Positions 23,122-36,135 of a stretch of DNA of 64,000 bases are shown in pieces. The first letter of the stretch is position 1. Each line of letters starts with the position of its first letter. A program made the translations under genes and the position numbers. Below the pieces are notes generated by a model that did not search any database, was not told the origin of the DNA, and saw only the letters and a list, made by a program, of their open reading frames with translations. Source of the DNA: Fratercula arctica (Eukaryota > Chordata > Aves > Charadriiformes > Alcidae); NCBI GenBank assembly GCA_947846985.1, contig CANTUZ010000001.1, positions 185,216,455 to 185,280,454 of the forward strand, given 5' to 3'.

Positions 23122-26100
23122 CTAAGCAGAATAAAATCACAAAGTAACATAAAGGGAGTAAAAACACATAACTTTTTTTTTTTTAAAAAGTTTCTAGATG
23201 ATATTTTCGAAACAAAGGCTCCTTTCTACTGTAACAGAGGATAGTAAATGCTAAATAATTAATTATTCATACATGCACTGGTGGAGACTATGGGCAAATA
23301 AAATGTAGCCACCCTTGAGTCGAATTTACCAGTTGTTCAATATCCAAGACGGATCCTGAATCAAATTTGGAAATCTGCAAATCAGAGTTGAAACCAAACA
23401 CAGGTCACCTGAATGAAATATCTCTTCCTCGTTAATTGTGACATAGGAGTTTCAAATAATTACAAAGAGTTAGATTTTCCTATCTTTTCATACTAGGAGT
23501 TTCATTATTCCTAAATATAAAGATATCTTAAGAAAAGTGTGGAACTGTATGCTATTTTATATATTGGAGCTGTGACATTATCTTCATATTCACTCAATAT
23601 AAATAATGTTTTAAAGAACTCACAGTGACACCTATGTCAAAAACCCACACTTTTCACTTCAGGAGCACCTGACCAACATTGAGGTGTGTTCATGAACTTA
23701 TATGACTTTCCACCCCATCTCCAATGCTCGAATTGTACCAGTCATAGTACCCCAAAGTCAGTTCACCCACCAGCAGTGGCCTGGACATAGCACGCCCCTG
23801 GTTGTTCACAATTGCATCTCTCTTAACATAGCACCTATCCTACTCCGCAAGGGGATTATATTGAATTTACAACAATTCTTGACACTATTCTGTAAAGAAA
23901 ATGCCCAGCCGCTCAGCTGAGAGATTTCTAGACCTTCTCAAAAATGCATTTCTCACAAAAAGTCTCTGTACGCATACCTATACGTACACATGGTTTTCTA
24001 TCCATAGAGTTGAGAGGATAAGAGTGGCTGCCCTGTGCTGTGTTTTCCTTTTGCACCCGTCTTAGCATTTCCATCACATACTTCTTATACGGTTCTCCAT
24101 CCAGCTTTAGCTGTTAAAATCCTTGCTATGCAGAATCATTAGTAAATATGGGGGGCAGTGGAGCTGGAGATAAATATACCCCTTCCTCTGATTCAGTTCC
24201 AAAATTTCATGCTCTGACAACCTGTAACAAGGAAGGGCTGAGACCTGTCTAGAAAATGCTGATACTGTAATGAAGAACATTTATTTCACAGGGTCCTTTC
24301 ACCGCAGATAAGTAGACTTATAAGAATTCATGTTTAAATTGTTAAAAGGAACCCTCTGATACTCACTAAAATCCCAAATCCCAAACTTCTGCCAGCTGAT
24401 GTTTTTTTTTTTCCCCCTCAGCTACAAGCTTAATGTTCTTTCAATACCAAGCAGGTGGTGTCCCAGCGGTTTTGGGCTGAGATTTACACAGATCTGTAAT
24501 ATGAGTCAGAGATGTAATAATCTAACTTCAAACAAAATCACCAGTACTTTAGAGAAATAAAAATAATCAGAATTTGACTAAATCCAGTAGCATTCTTCGA
24601 GCCAGTGGTTTCCAATAATTAATCATGAAAGTGCCTCTACTCTTCCAGCACATGTAAAGGAGCTAAAATAAATGTAAGTTATAGTAAAGATTGCAGCTTG
24701 AGAAACAAGGGGGAAAACATAAGGGAAAAGGAAGCAGCAGCTGGCCAGATGATGTTATTTGCTGGGCCTTGTCTGAAGGGAAGGCGGATATCTGTAAAGA
24801 CATGGTCATGCTTACCTCAGGACCACATACGCTCCAACACTGACAAGAGTTTTGAGCTTTGTATAGGGCAGAAGGCAAAAGCAAGTGAAACAGGCAAAGC
24901 ATTTACGGAGGAGAAGAAAAGAAGGGAGGCAGAAGATAAGAAGTGGCAAACCAGCAGGAAGACATATAAAGACTGAGAAAGGGACATGCAAAGAGAAGGA
25001 GGGTGAAATAGAAAAAAAACCAACCCAACAACAAGATCTCACAACTCTCGCTATCATTTTGGTCTTTACAACACAAATTGGTGAAAAGTCCTGTTTTAGA
25101 TATATAGCAAGAGAGAGGAGGAGAGGACAACGGTAGGGAATAGAAACATGAAGACTGTCCAGGAGATCAAGAATTGCAGCTAAGAACAACAATGAGAAAG
25201 GAGCAAGCTAGAACCTTTAATACGGTGGTGCAGAATGGGCAGCTATGCAGAGACACGGAGCTAGCTCTGACACTGCTAATCCAAACCAGACATAGCTCCG
25301 ACATGAACGTATTTCTCAAGGGACTCCCTTCGTGGGGCTTTACTATGCTAAACAGTTTTATTGCTGTTGATAAAGGCAGCTGGGAAACATCAAACATGGT
25401 ACTGCTTTGGTTTAGTCTCACAATTTTCATAACGTTGCAGTTTTGATGACAGATTCTAACACTATGGTGGACTCAATTTCTTGTACTTTAATTTAGATGC
25501 AGTTTTCTCAAATTTAACACTGTTGAGTGAACACCGAATCTTGCAGCCTTTGAGACAAGTGGACAGAATGTTATTCAACTTGACATTTTCAATGGAAAAG
25601 GAACAACCAGCAGATTCAAGTATTTCATAAGACTATGAGGAGAAAGAGGAAGATCAAGTTGGGCTGAAAAAAATTATCCTTCATTTCTTTTTACTGCAGT
25701 TTCAAAATGCCACACAACTTTGTGTAAATACAGCATCCCAAACATCTACAGTTCTCCTAAGGTGATTCAGAGATGATAACGAGGAACAACTTTTGGGAAA
25801 GAATCCAGTGTTAGATATTTCTTAATTATACGTGTTATTTCTTACAAAATTTTCCAGAAAATAGCTTTCCTTAAAAACTTGGAGAAGAGAAAGAAGGATA
25901 TAGAAAAATAAGATTCTTCAAGATAATAAATTTCTTGTTAAGAATTTTGTGTGTGTATATATACATATCTCTCTCTTAAAATTAGAATGCCAACACACAA
26001 AAGTAAATTTGCTGGTCGGTCAGAAGTAGCTCCTGACCTAGAAGAGCAGGGAGGAGGGACTACATTATAATAATATATATATATAAAAAATATAGTTACA

Positions 26101-26401
26101 ATTAACTCTTTCATTAAAAATCCTCAAACAAACCTCAAAGGATTACAAGGTAATTGTGAATTGACTCATCACTGGAGAAAGTTTATGGAACTATCTGCAG
26201 CAAAACAGTTGTTTCACTAAAGCTATATATGTTTAACATCACCTCACCAAAAACTGCAATATAGGTATAATTAAAACTAATATTGATATAGTACTTCCTG
26301 TCCTCAGTTCATACAGAGGAGCTGTATCTGTACAAAGAAAGAAACCAGTAAGAAACTGTCTTATGACAGATTTTTAATAAACAGAAAATGAATTCGCTTA
26401 C

Positions 26402-26578
26402 CTCTTGGTATCTAGCAACTCCACCATTAACTGCTGCATCAATGACCCCGTTTAGACACATTGTGAGAGGGTTAATATTTTGCATCTGTCGAGTTTGACA
26501 CTGCGTGATCAGTGTTCTCAGCTGCTGGTTCTTATTTTCTAAGACTTCAATAGCATTCTCAAGGGGACTCATTTCCAC
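26402..26578 (-). CDS. DOCK4: DOCK4 DHR-2 exon with nucleotide-sensor loop
   Basis: Encodes residues 496-554: VEMSPLENAIEVLENKNQQL, then RTLITQCQTRQMQNINPL, then TMCLNGVIDAAVNGGVARYQE. The SPLENAIE block and the V-N-G-G motif belong to DHR-2 lobe C. By analogy with DOCK9 and DOCK2, Val545 in AVNGG should be the nucleotide-sensor valine that expels Mg and promotes GDP release; it is present, so GEF activity is expected. Length 177 bp, phase 0 at both ends. Acceptor CTTTTTCAG, donor G|GTAAGC. Confidence 0.97.
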
Positions 26579-26960
26579 CTGAAAAAGGAGTGAGAGAGAT
26601 TGTAAGCATACTTAGTCTTCACTTAAAATATGAAATATATTAAAGGTAATTTTTGATTTCTTAAAAGAAAACAATAATATTCTATGTTCTAGAGTACTGG
26701 GGCAGAAAAAGTTCTTCTCACCTGGGCTGCACTCTCTGAGTGTACACTCTGAGCACAGAAAGAATTAATTTTATCACATAATCAAGGACCAAAATAAACA
26801 ACTGTCCCTCTTTTATAGATTCATTATCTGACCTTGAGAGATACTCAGCCCTTGCTGCAAAACACACACACTTCAGCCTGTGGTGGAACTCTTGGAACTC
26901 AGGGTTAAACTGTCCTTGGTAACTTTACCTAAATTGGGCTTGAGGTCAGGGAGAGCTTCA

Positions 26961-26996
26961 CCATACTTAAGGGCACAGAGCAGAGCTTAAGTATGG
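26961..26996. repeat. Perfect 11-bp inverted repeat, 14-nt loop
   Basis: Arms ccatacttaag (26961-26971) and cttaagtatgg (26986-26996) are perfectly complementary, with an interrupted extension to agct/agct outside. In a DOCK4 intron. Function unknown. Confidence 0.85.
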
Positions 26997-27438
26997 GCGA
27001 GCTAGTTCCCCCACCCAAAGCGAAGTCAACAACTAGACATTACAGGTAAGTTTGAATGTAAGCTTCAAGTTAAGATGATAATCAAGTTATTGCCAAGGGC
27101 AGTCCTTAAGCATGATGTGCCTGTCCCCTCTAGAGACTGGGAAGCTTTTCTCACAGGTAGCATGAAGTGCAGGAAGTGAAAAGCTCAGTGATGGGAAGAG
27201 TACAGGCCTGAAGTTGCCATAATTTACCGAAACATACAAGCACAAATCTCAGTCATGATCTAGTACATGCCTAGGAAAAATTATTACAGAATGGTAACAT
27301 GATAGTAATCTGAAGAACTTCATATGAGGGGCCACGTTAACCTAGGAAGAACTCAGTAGGAGTCAATTAACAAAATTTCTCATGTCACATACAATTTTTT
27401 GATTGTTACTAAATTCCATTTTTTATTTTCTACAGGAG

Positions 27439-27482
27439 AATATGTTGCTATTATAAAAGAAATATGTTGCTGTTATAAAAGA
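27439..27482 (+). repeat. 22-bp tandem duplication
   Basis: aatatgttgctattataaaa followed by ga, repeated once with a single A/G difference. A recent-looking local duplication in an intron, with no functional sign. Confidence 0.9.
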
Positions 27483-28245
27483 AAAACACAATTGAGTTTT
27501 AGAGAAAATCACTTGTACAATGGTATCCCTATATTTAACAGGACCATTGTAAGACTGGCTTTCACAGGAAGGAAAAGAGTTACAGATGTTATACTACTGG
27601 GCTCAACAATTGACCAATTATTTAGAGATCTTTCCATGAGGAGCACTGCTCCAAATACAATCAAAATGTATTTAAGGATTTTCTAAGAAATACAACAACA
27701 AGGAAGGAGAAGAAATTATAATGTGTCAGAACCAGATTGCTACATTAGACCCTATTTCTACAGGTTCTGCGTAGGCATGCTTCCCTGCCCATGCTGAGAA
27801 GTGGGAACTTCAACAGAACTCTAGGCAGACACAGAGATGTACCCACGTGACATTTATTATAGTACTTGGAGAATGTTTACTTTTCAAGAATACTGAAAGA
27901 TATGTTAAGATATAGGTACTCTGAGTATTAAATGTTACATCATGCCGAGTTTTAAGAAGGTAATTTGCTGACATTAAATGTTGTCTTTGGCTGCCCATTA
28001 TTGCTCTCAACTTCCTTCCTCAACTGTTTGAATGAATCATAATGGGCGGTTCTTAATAATACTTTTCAAAATACGAGAAACTAGACAACTCAAAACTCTT
28101 GGTAAATAATTTTGTTACAGCCAGCTTGAAAACTTGATCAAAGAAATTAGATATGGTAACAAATCTTAAAGTAGATCATCAAATAACATATGAATAAGGA
28201 AGTAAACCAACCCACAATATGTATTGCAATCTGTCTCATACTCAC

Positions 28246-28332
28246 TACTTCACGTTTTTCCACTTCAAACCAGCGAGATATTCCAGGTAAACTCTGCACC
28301 AAGATCAGTGTGGTTCTCTCCACCCATAGGCT
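28246..28332 (-). CDS. DOCK4: DOCK4 DHR-2 exon (SLWVERT...EKREV)
   Basis: Encodes residues 467-495: SLWVERTTLILVQSLPGISR then WFEVEKREV. This is the DHR-2 segment with the LPGIxRWFEV signature shared by all DOCK-A/B proteins. Length 87 bp, phase 0 at both ends. Acceptor TATTGTAG, donor A|GTGAGT. It was located from the expected protein order; the ORF on the opposite strand here is spurious. Confidence 0.96.
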
Positions 28333-28797
28333 CTACAATATACAAACCAAATTTATTTCCCTAATTTGCCTTAGTTATTCCCAGTTTTCTTTATGAATAC
28401 TTTCATTTAAGTAACAGTAAAAAAAAAAAAAAAAAAAAAGCTTAAAAAAAGAAAGTATTAACATACAGATTTCTACTGAAGTGTCTACCCCAGAAGCCTA
28501 CAACATTCATTTTTCTCCTTACTTTCTAGGACCTATTACTAAGGCAGTAGATTGTGCTGATTCTTCACTCTTAAACATAGTATTATTCTATATTGCATGT
28601 TGTCCCCTAATCTCCAAAAGTCCCTCACAACTAAATTAGCATTTTAACATTTCCTTTCTGAGATAACATCCGAGAAGCGGGAGAGTTCAGAAGCAGAACA
28701 ATTTATAGATCACACAGAGTGACCACCTCTCCTCTGTGAAGTCCCGTTTGAGGTTCCACAATGCACGGCTGATGCGATACTCGAATGTACTACTGTT

Positions 28798-28866
28798 AAA
28801 CACTTTGTGCAAGAGGTTTGTAAAATGATAAATCATCGTATATAGCAGTGCTTGCACAAAGTATTT
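28798..28866. repeat. 69-nt stem-loop, 16-bp stem
   Basis: Arms actttgtgcaag (28802-28813) and cttgcacaaagt (28851-28862) are perfectly complementary. The stem extends by three pairs beyond one mismatch, and the loop is 37 nt. Located in a DOCK4 intron. It could be a degenerate palindromic transposon or a structured RNA; the stem is short for a typical microRNA precursor. Confidence 0.8.
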
Positions 28867-29674
28867 ATAAGCTGTACAACTAAAATCAAGCCTTAGGCTT
28901 TAATTAGAGGACAATAGTAACTTAATTTAGATGATTTATCACCCTTACAGTTCTTTCCTCTAAGTTTATAACAAAATTATTATGGGATAACTCTCTTCAT
29001 GTGTCTGAATACCAGAATATATTCTGTGCCAGAATGTTTCTTGTGGGTCAGAACTAAAACATTGCTAGTGGGTCAAAAGTAAAATTACACCAGAAGAATG
29101 TAAGATAAATTTTCAGTGTGGCATTTTTATTAGGAGGAACAGAAGTCTTCTACATATTAGGGAAGGAACTATTGCTCTTCCCTGAGACAATCTCTAAGTT
29201 CAAAGGTAGTTTTTAGTCTTGATATCACAGGAAAAGAACATTATGCTGTAGTTTAGTCAAAACTGTCTCGCCCTTGCTCTAGGGAGAGATAACTTTTGTC
29301 AATCCTATCCATACCCCAGATTACCCACTTAACCATGTTTTCCCCATCTGCCTTATAAGCTTCTCTGGAGGCTGCTCTGCTGTCTCCAGTTCTGCCTTCT
29401 ATATATCACTCATGCAAAAACAAATGGGTATTTTTTTCTCTCCTATTCCCATATACAATAAAATCTTCCCATCTCCCATATATTTTTAATATTATTTTAA
29501 TTAAAATGAGAAGCAAAATAGTCAAACCTGAGCTACCATCTCCTCTAGAGAATTTGTTGTACCACACTCAGTTGAATAACACAACTGTAGACAATGTTTC
29601 AATAATACAACTATCATTGACATTACACATAAATCCATATGTCCAGTAGCTTGGGAAAGTGCATGGTAATTTAC

Positions 29675-29841
29675 CTTGAATTCATTTTCCTTGTCCTTGG
29701 TTCCTTTGTGAAATGGTCTGTCATATCGGAATCGCCAGATGTGATTTACTTTGTAAAAGCTTTTGATGTTATCGGGAATGCCATCTCTCTGCAGGACTTC
29801 CTGGTTTTCTGGAATTGGTGTCACTGCATAAATCTGCAAAT
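29675..29841 (-). CDS. DOCK4: DOCK4 DHR-2 exon (167 bp)
   Basis: Completes codon 411 (Tyr) and encodes 412-466: LQIYAVTPIPENQEVLQRDG, then IPDNIKSFYKVNHIWRFRYD, then RPFHKGTKDKENEFK. This is DHR-2 lobe B into lobe C; the IKSFYxVNxxxxFxYxRPF pattern is the DOCK-family hallmark. Acceptor TTACATACAG, donor G|GTAAAT. Confidence 0.97.
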
Positions 29842-30466
29842 CTGTATGTAAAAAGTTAAGGCTATCCCATTTCATCCAAATTAGCAGAGCTAATTGGACT
29901 CCTGAAGCATGACAGAAGAAAAACTCTTTAACAAGTGCGTACCGTGAAATACATCTAGATTATTAATGGCTGGGGAAAGGAACCTGGGAGATTTTTTGGT
30001 GGTTTGGGATTTCTTTTTACTGTTTTGTTGAAAATTGCATATTTATTTTTGAAATAGAGCTACTTACATGGACTAGTACATAGAGTAAAGGGATTTAATT
30101 AAATATATTCTTACACGCAATATGTCATACCATGCTAAAATTATGTTGTTTTTTAAGAACTTGAAATACTGCAACTTGAACTAATACACCATTATCACAG
30201 CAGTGATAGTTCTACCAGTATTTTTGGCTAATATAAGAGTCTTAATAACCTGTCAAGGAATTTTTAAATAAAATCAACAATTACAAAAAAAAAAAAATAA
30301 TTCCAAACATAATGGAGTGACTGCGACAAATTGCGGGGGAATTCTAACCTACCCTTTATTTCAGTGGAGGCACATTGTGATTGAAATTGGCTTTAGGTGT
30401 ACCTATATTTTTTTAAAAGCATGAAAGACGTAACTGCGGTGTATGGGTTTGTGATTATGTGGATAC

Positions 30467-30608
30467 ACTGTGCTTCTGCCTGAAAGATGGTCTCATCTGG
30501 CTGATTAGCATGTTGCATAGCAATGGCATGTGGGAACTCATTCAACATTCGCTGCTGGAAGGCCTCCAGCCTTTCATAGTCATGTCCTCGGCAAACAAAT
30601 TCCTTATT
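30467..30608 (-). CDS. DOCK4: DOCK4 DHR-2 exon (NKEFVCRGHDYERLEAF)
   Basis: Encodes residues 364-410: NKEFVCRGHDYERLEAFQQR, then MLNEFPHAIAMQHANQPDET, then IFQAEAQ, plus 1 nt of Tyr411. DHR-2 lobe B; the (K/N)xFVxRGxxYERLExFxxR motif is family-typical. Acceptor TTCTGCTCAG. The donor T|GTATCC is weak, but phase to the next exon is exact. Reading through the donor gives CIHII and then further intron-encoded residues. Confidence 0.95.
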
Positions 30609-32407
30609 CTGAGCAGAATAAGAAAAAAAAAAACAAAACAAGAGCAAGTTATGTGAAAATGATTTGGTATCGTTAGACAGATCCAAACACATGCTCTTAA
30701 ATATAGCCATTCTGGGCATTTTTTACATCACTTTAAGAAGGAAAAAATAAGAAACAAAAGGCAATAATGAAAATAAGAAATCTAGAAAGACCAGGTTACT
30801 TAGAAGAAGGAAATTTTACAATATAAAGTATGTTTTATTCAAAAGTCTGGAAAAATTGAATTATTATACTTAAAGCTTTAATAAAAATCTGAAGGGAGAA
30901 ATTGTTCTTAATGGATTAAAGTATGTAACTAACATAACAGATCATATCAGATTGTATAAAATATGTAACAAAAATACAATGCAAGAGACAGTTAAGACAA
31001 TGAAATGAAGTCCTTTCCACAAGGAACTAGGAAACTTTGCTTTGAAGTTACACAGTTCTGAAGAAAAACAATGCATAAGAAAATGGTAGAATGCATTCAA
31101 TTTGTCTTATCCTCTAAATGACTAGGAATTATCAGCCTTGTAAATTAAAATTATCCTGTTTTTGCAATATGAAGTAAAAGAATACTCCTGGCTGCAACAC
31201 AGTTTCTTTTACCTGGATGCCCACTATGAAGTTGCACCATTATTTTCCTGAGGTTGTACAACATCAGTACAGATACCACGCACAACCTACATTAAACATG
31301 AGATGCCTGGATCTGGAGTAACTGTTGGAACTAGTCACTGACTGCCGTGGTGCTGAGGGCACTTTTTGGTTTGATTCTGCTCGCACACGTTTGAAATAAG
31401 GAAATATCTTAACCATTCTTCTACTAATGTGTTCCTCTTGAAGCAGGTTTAGACAGAAACAGTTGTTGCCTTTATAGTATCTTGACAACAGAGACAGGAA
31501 GCACTGAATTTTGAGAGCCTGGACTTTCATGGGAATTACTACAAGAAATCAACTGCAATAGTGTTATTGTGCAACTACAAATTAAAATGTGAAAGCTTTA
31601 TTCTGAAGCTTTATTCTTTATTCCTTCTATACTAAACGCAGCCAGGCTGTTTAAAAGAGTTGCAAACTGCTTTGCCATAAAAAAAAATAATCAAATGTAA
31701 GTTTTGAGGTGTTCCTTGCTGGTGCTGCAAGCATAAATCTGTGCTAAGTACATTTAACTTGGGAAATGTATAAATACTTCCAGGGCAGATGCATAAGCCG
31801 TGAAAGACCTACAGGTCTGAAAGTACTGCACTATTGAGCAATTTTCCCCAGTACTTTATCATTTGATGTATTTTTAGTAATCTAGACATTAAATTCTAAT
31901 TTTCAAATTGGTTTATACAGATGTTATATTCAGATGACTACTAGGTAATATAAAAAACTATGTGCCCGTCAGATTCTTTTTGTGCATTGCTTTTAAAGGG
32001 GAGAGTTTCATGCTATATTTACCATTTGGATTTTGTCATTTTCCCCACCACAAAGGCAAAGAAAAATTAGGCTTTTTAGGCCTCCACCATACAGAGGAAG
32101 TTCCTTCATCACTTATTTGAATTACCATAGGAAGAGGAGCTTGGATTACGATTACAGAGGCTCCATGAATAAGATGGATTCTGTTCTCTTCCCAAGGTGA
32201 CAGTCAAAGCAGCTAAACCGCTGCAGACTGCGGAAGAGGGGAACAGGGTAAACACGACTCACATTTTCAAAGGTACTTCAAAGAATTCCCTGTTTCTCAT
32301 AGGATAAGAACTTGTACCTGGTACGATCAAAGTCTCACATAAAGTGATTATGAATGACAGCATGAATTCCAGAATTGCTCCATTCTGATTATTTTTAATT
32401 CACTTAC

Positions 32408-32512
32408 TCTCAAGAAGAATGGGAACTTCTTCCCGTAAAATCCAACTCTGAAAAATTCTGGCTCCAAACGCTGTTGATCCATAATTTTATCATACAAAGA
32501 GGCTTCCATCAT
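32408..32512 (-). CDS. DOCK4: DOCK4 DHR-2 exon (MMEASLYDKI)
   Basis: Encodes residues 329-363, MMEASLYDKIMDQQRLEPEF then FRVGFYGKKFPFFLR. The PEFFRVGFYGxxFPxFLR motif is a DHR-2 landmark in lobe B, where it helps shape the GTPase-binding groove. Length 105 bp, phase 0 at both ends. Acceptor CTCACCCAG, donor A|GTAAGT. Confidence 0.97.
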
Positions 32513-34188
32513 CTGGGTGAGATTGATAAGAAATGCAATTAGTCTTTTCTGAAAACATATTTTCACCTTAAACTATCACAAAAGGGAGGGTCTTTCAGCA
32601 GACTGCTCTGGAGTACTGGAATTGTAGTGCACCTCTGAGCAACAAAAAGCACATCTAGATGTCTCTGAATGCATCAGATTAAACAATTATACCTCTCAAT
32701 GACCTGAAAATTTCCAAGAATTAAAAAAAAAGCGCTTTTAAATACGAAGTGTCTATATGAAAGGGGTAAAATATTTGATTAATGACAGCATGCAAGTTCT
32801 TTAATGAAAAATGGAAGTCATAGAAACGCAGTTTGAAACATATGACCCAGTAACCTACTAATCCAAACACAGGGCAGTAATGTGGTCAGTTCAGTCATCA
32901 AAGTCCAATTTCCACATTCAAAAAAGTTCTGTCCAAATCATACCAGATTCCAATGATTTAAGCATCTAATGTGAGTTCCTTTAAAAAATCTCACAATAGC
33001 AATTAACATCACTTTTGATCGATACATCCTGCTTTTATTTCACTCAAAACACTGACACAAAGTGATCTTAATGTCAAAGCCCCCTTTTTCTGATGATATT
33101 TCAGTAAAGCATCCTCTGTTTATAATTTTTTAATATGGTGAAAACCCCCTCAGTATTAGCCCTATTTTAGGTAATGCAGACAGCTATTTGATGTGTATAT
33201 GATATCAAAAGCTGCCTAGTTATATTGCTGTGAGAAATCCCCACACCTCCATTTTTGGATAAACGTAGATGGCACAGATATAGTAGAAGGATATTTCCTA
33301 ATTCAAACACAAAACACAATAAATACCATTAATTAAACATGCATAAACTAATTATTTTATTCACATGATGGCAGTCAGTTTGCTTTTACTTATAGGATTC
33401 TGCCCTTGGGATATATAAAGATGTATGGAATAAGCAGATCACAGGGACTACTGCCACATCGCTCTGTGGTGAGAATTGTGCATCATGCTGTTAAGCAGCT
33501 CTGGATTAAGAATACTTTAGTCACTCCTAGCAGCAAGTATCCCACACGTACAGAAAATTTAAAAAGGAAGCTGTAATATAAAATTGAATCCTTCAGAAGC
33601 AGACAAGAAAAGGGAAGACTGAATGATCTTTAAAACACAGTATCAGAAAGAATGAAGAAAGAAACAATGCTTAGAGTTCTAGGAAAAATGTGAGAGAAAG
33701 CAGGAAGACTGTACCAGGAAAGATTCATTTTGGCTATATGGTATTAAACAGACCATATTTTTAAGCATTAAATAAAAAAAATGCAAAGGCGTACGTTGCT
33801 TGTTGCAACCTCTTTGCCCCCAGTTACACACGCAGATACATTGCTGCTCCTACTGAAGGACTGCATAGAGCACATTCCCTGGATAAACCATAGGAAATCA
33901 ATGAAAGTGAATTTGTAATATAATTTTTCCGCATAAGCATGCACACAAAAGGGGTGCTGTACAGGTACAAACATTGCAAGATCAGTTATTTTCCCATTTT
34001 TCTTCAAAAGCTCACACTCCTTTTTTATAGTCTTTATGGTAAAAAGAAAACACAAGTTAAAAAATAAAGTTTGCAACCCAAACCTAAGGACCATTCCATG
34101 GCAAATTTAATTTTCTAAGTAATATTTTACAATCCAAACTAAAAAGCTTTGGGATCTCTGATTGATGAAAAGTACTCAGGTACATTAC

Positions 34189-34275
34189 CCTCATCTTGCT
34201 GAGGTTTCTGTAGTCATAGTAGCTCTCATACTGTTCTGCAATTTTCCTGCATAAGATAATGCCATTTTCCCAACA
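34189..34275 (-). CDS. DOCK4: DOCK4 DHR-2 exon (CWENGIILCRKIAEQYE)
   Basis: Encodes residues 300-328, CWENGIILCRKIAEQYESYY then DYRNLSKMR. This is DHR-2 lobe A; the (C/M)WExxIxLxKxLAEQYE pattern is shared through DOCK1-5. Length 87 bp, phase 0 at both ends. Acceptor CTTGCAG, donor G|GTAATG. Using the previous G would shift the frame, so the codon AGG is kept whole. Confidence 0.96.
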
Positions 34276-35373
34276 CTGCAAGCAAGTAAAAGATATTCAG
34301 TAATTTCAAAGCAACTGTTTGATAATTTGTGATTTATTAGTGATCTGTTCTTTCTACACGAAGTGTCATACTTCCAGTAACTGAAAATACTCGAACATAT
34401 TGTCCGCTAGCAATACCGATAGCTGCTGAGTAAGACTGATGAATTCTTTGAAGGATCGAAAATATATTTAGAGACTTATTTAATAAATTATTTTTTCAGA
34501 ACTATCACTGCACAAAATGTAAGCCATTGCAAGAGCGACAGACATCTCTTTTGATACTACATATGAGATTGATTCAACACAGTATCATTTTTACATTTTA
34601 AAATTATATTCTTAACATATCCTCCTTAATTTTTGTAGATTGGAAAATATTTTATTGCATCATATTAGTTACACTCCTTAAGATGATTACAGAATTTTTT
34701 GAAAAAACTGATGATCAGCATGAGTTTGATTACATGCACTCAGCTCACATGAATATTACACTAGCTACACAAAATTGCAATGAATTGCATGTTTAGCAGC
34801 AAGACAAATCATCACACAAAGTACGATCCATGGAAATTAGGATATAAAATTTTAGACTACAGGGTAATTACTCTTGCTTAATTCAGAATAAACATTCTCA
34901 GTGATGACAACGAACTGTGATCCCCAAAACTCGTTCCTTTTTAGAGATTCTGCAATTGCTATTCTAAAAGACGCAACATGATTTAGAAGGTGTAAACATA
35001 GTCCTTATAATCCAGACCCCTGAATTTTTTTTCCCCTCACTTGGTCACTAAGTGAATTTCATCAGCTTTATATGGCTCATTTTCACCACCTTTAAAATGG
35101 GGGGAAAATTATGTTATCTTTTATTAAGTGCTTTGACAGTTACAAAGCAAGTTGCTACACAAGTGCAAATTATTGTCACATGTAAGTGTGGGATTTCTAG
35201 GATACAAACACAGGACTAGAAGAAACCTACTGTGTCACTAAGTAACTGCTTAATCAGGCAATGAGACAAACACTTCCCCTCTATATGAGGAAGGACTGCA
35301 GCCCTAGGAGTAACGTTCTAAAATGAATAAACTCTCCTTTCAAGATCCACTCGCTAATATAGGACTATTTTAC

Positions 35374-35522
35374 CTTTCCCCTATCAAAGTTTTGAATGAT
35401 GGTCAGATGGAGACACTCTTTACGTTGCCACTCTGTTTGCATGGGGTAGTTGAGAAATTCTCTCAGTGGCCGGTCGGACCACTCCAACAGCTCATCATAC
35501 AGCAGCAGTGTGTAGGCAGCCT
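35374..35522 (-). CDS. DOCK4: DOCK4 DHR-2 lobe A exon (149 bp)
   Basis: Completes Glu250 and encodes 251-299: AAYTLLLYDELLEWSDRPLR, then EFLNYPMQTEWQRKECLHLT, then IIQNFDRGK. Lobe A carries the (T/N)EAAYTLLLxxxLLxWS motif found in all A/B-class DOCK proteins and forms the dimer interface. Acceptor GTCTTGCAG, donor G|GTAAAA. Confidence 0.97.
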
Positions 35523-36090
35523 CTGCAAGACAAATTATAGCATGGTACTTACAAACACCAAACAAATAAAACAGCCAAACCAAGTACAAGAAATGTGAAT
35601 GCTCTTGATGAGATGCACCTTTTTAATGGGTAGCTGATTTATTTCAAGTATAAGACAGATGGTGGTACTGGTTTTGGACAGAGTTACTATCTTCAGCTAT
35701 AATAAATTAATCTTACAATTTTCACACACTATTTAAAGTAGAGGCCCTGGGACAGTTTTCCTGGTGTCTGACAATACAAAGGGGACAGAGAAATTAAAAA
35801 ACCAATTTCCTGCTTAGCCCTAGTCTTTCCTATTGCTAAGGAGGAACACTCACTGGCTCTGCTGTCTGAACAAGGAAACAAGGACCAGAGGATGAGGAAC
35901 ATCAGTAGGGAAAGAGGAAAGAAGACAGATAGGACTGTGGACACAGTCCCAAAGAGATCAGGGCTGGGAGGGAAATGAAGAGGCAGATATCTGCTTAATA
36001 GACTAATTCTTCCCATAATAGAAATAAATCCCTCATAGCTGAGTCTTAACACTCTACCATAACAAATAATTTAGAAGTGAACACATAATT

Positions 36091-36135
36091 ATTATTATTA
36101 TTATTATTTTTTAAACTTTATTTATTTATTTATAG
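36091..36135 (+). repeat. (TTA)n/(TTTA)n microsatellite
   Basis: About seven TTA units followed by T7, AAAC and four TTTA-type units. Intronic, low-complexity. It abuts the inverted repeat at 36132-36157. Confidence 0.85.

Noticed and set aside
24663..25192. Cluster of overlapping frames on both strands, including hydrophobic minus-strand frames
   Set aside because: The plus strand is purine-rich, so minus-strand frames become Leu/Phe/Ser-rich by composition; nothing matches DOCK4 or another protein.
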